Source of the DNA: JAEUOS01 sp040382235
Lineage (GTDB): Bacteria; Pseudomonadota; Gammaproteobacteria; Burkholderiales; JAEUOS01
Reading direction: 5' to 3'
Assembly (NCBI GenBank): GCA_040382235.1
Contig: JBEIFV010000291.1
Span: 1 to 5,405, forward strand
DNA: 5,405 nucleotides
Shown: piece by piece, positions 5,393-5,405 of the stretch
How positions within the stretch are numbered: position 1 is the stretch's first letter
Layout: every line of letters starts with the position of its first letter
The notes under the pieces: model-generated
What the model saw: the letters and a program-made list of their open reading frames with translations, nothing else
The model's database searches: none
What the model was told of the DNA's origin: nothing
Position numbers and translations under genes: made by a program

Positions 5393-5405
5393 TTGTTGTG
5401 CAATC
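5287..5405 (-). CDS. IS630 family transposase, C-terminal fragment (right copy)
   Basis: The frame enters from the right edge and ends at TAG (5287-5289). The 38 visible residues are LHNK followed by the same 34 residues as the left copy (NPKPFIWTAK...EALH). This is the tail of an IS630-type DDE transposase, and the extra LHNK fits the HNxNPKPFxWT pattern of the family. As on the left, the stop codon is made of the TA target plus the adjacent host base. The gene points toward the truncated hypothetical gene and hsdM, so its transcript could read through into them; no terminator is visible between. Confidence 0.88.
   Translation of the reverse strand, partial: LHNKNPKPFIWTAKAHDILAKVIRANSRLSSKQNEALH
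5288..5405 (-). mobile_element. Inner end of right IS630-family insertion sequence (partial)
   Basis: The element begins after the TA at 5288-5289 with GTGTAGTGCTTCATTC, which should be its terminal inverted repeat, and runs off the right edge. The junction lies in CTAG (5287-5290), as in the left copy. With the left copy it encloses about 5.2 kb of DNA, in the geometry of a composite transposon. The outer end and flanks are not visible. Confidence 0.85.

Noticed and set aside
1..5405. CRISPR array or tandem repeat array
   Set aside because: No regularly spaced direct repeats are visible; the only long repeat is the inverted IS630 end pair.

Overview
The window is a stretch of proteobacterial-looking DNA with moderately high GC. 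The coding style of the methylase and the IS630-type insertion sequences fit a beta- or gammaproteobacterium, but nothing here fixes the genus. It holds a Type I restriction-modification-like operon on the minus strand, enclosed between two identical IS630-family ends that point inward. Bases 1-107 are an exact reverse complement of 5286-5392. Both copies encode the same C-terminus of an IS630-type transposase, and both meet the interior DNA at a CTAG tetramer, the preferred target of IS630.

Read in the direction of transcription (right to left), the layout is as follows. The 3' end of the right-hand IS630 transposase lies at 5287-5405. Next comes a conserved-looking hypothetical gene that has lost its 5' end to the IS (4448-5287). 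A 328-bp gap of lower GC follows (4120-4447), holding promoter-like and operator-like motifs and a strong hairpin. Then come hsdM, a 711-residue N6-adenine methylase subunit (1984-4119), and hsdS, a two-domain DNA specificity subunit (863-1987) that overlaps hsdM by ATGA. The last gene is a DUF3800-family protein (103-858) starting 4 bp after hsdS. Its stop codon falls exactly on the junction with the left-hand IS630 (1-105).

HsdM and HsdS together should form an M2S1-type methyltransferase that modifies adenine in a bipartite site. No hsdR (restriction/translocase subunit) is present. The gene in tight coupling downstream of hsdS is instead the DUF3800 protein, whose acidic residues (DESGD near the N-terminus, a central Glu after a beta strand, a C-terminal QLAD) are arranged as in RNase H-fold nucleases. 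Either hsdR lies beyond an IS copy, or the island is a methylase paired with a non-canonical effector. The second reading is the most interesting hypothesis in this window and is inference only. The inverted IS pair could make the whole segment a composite transposon, or allow it to flip by recombination.
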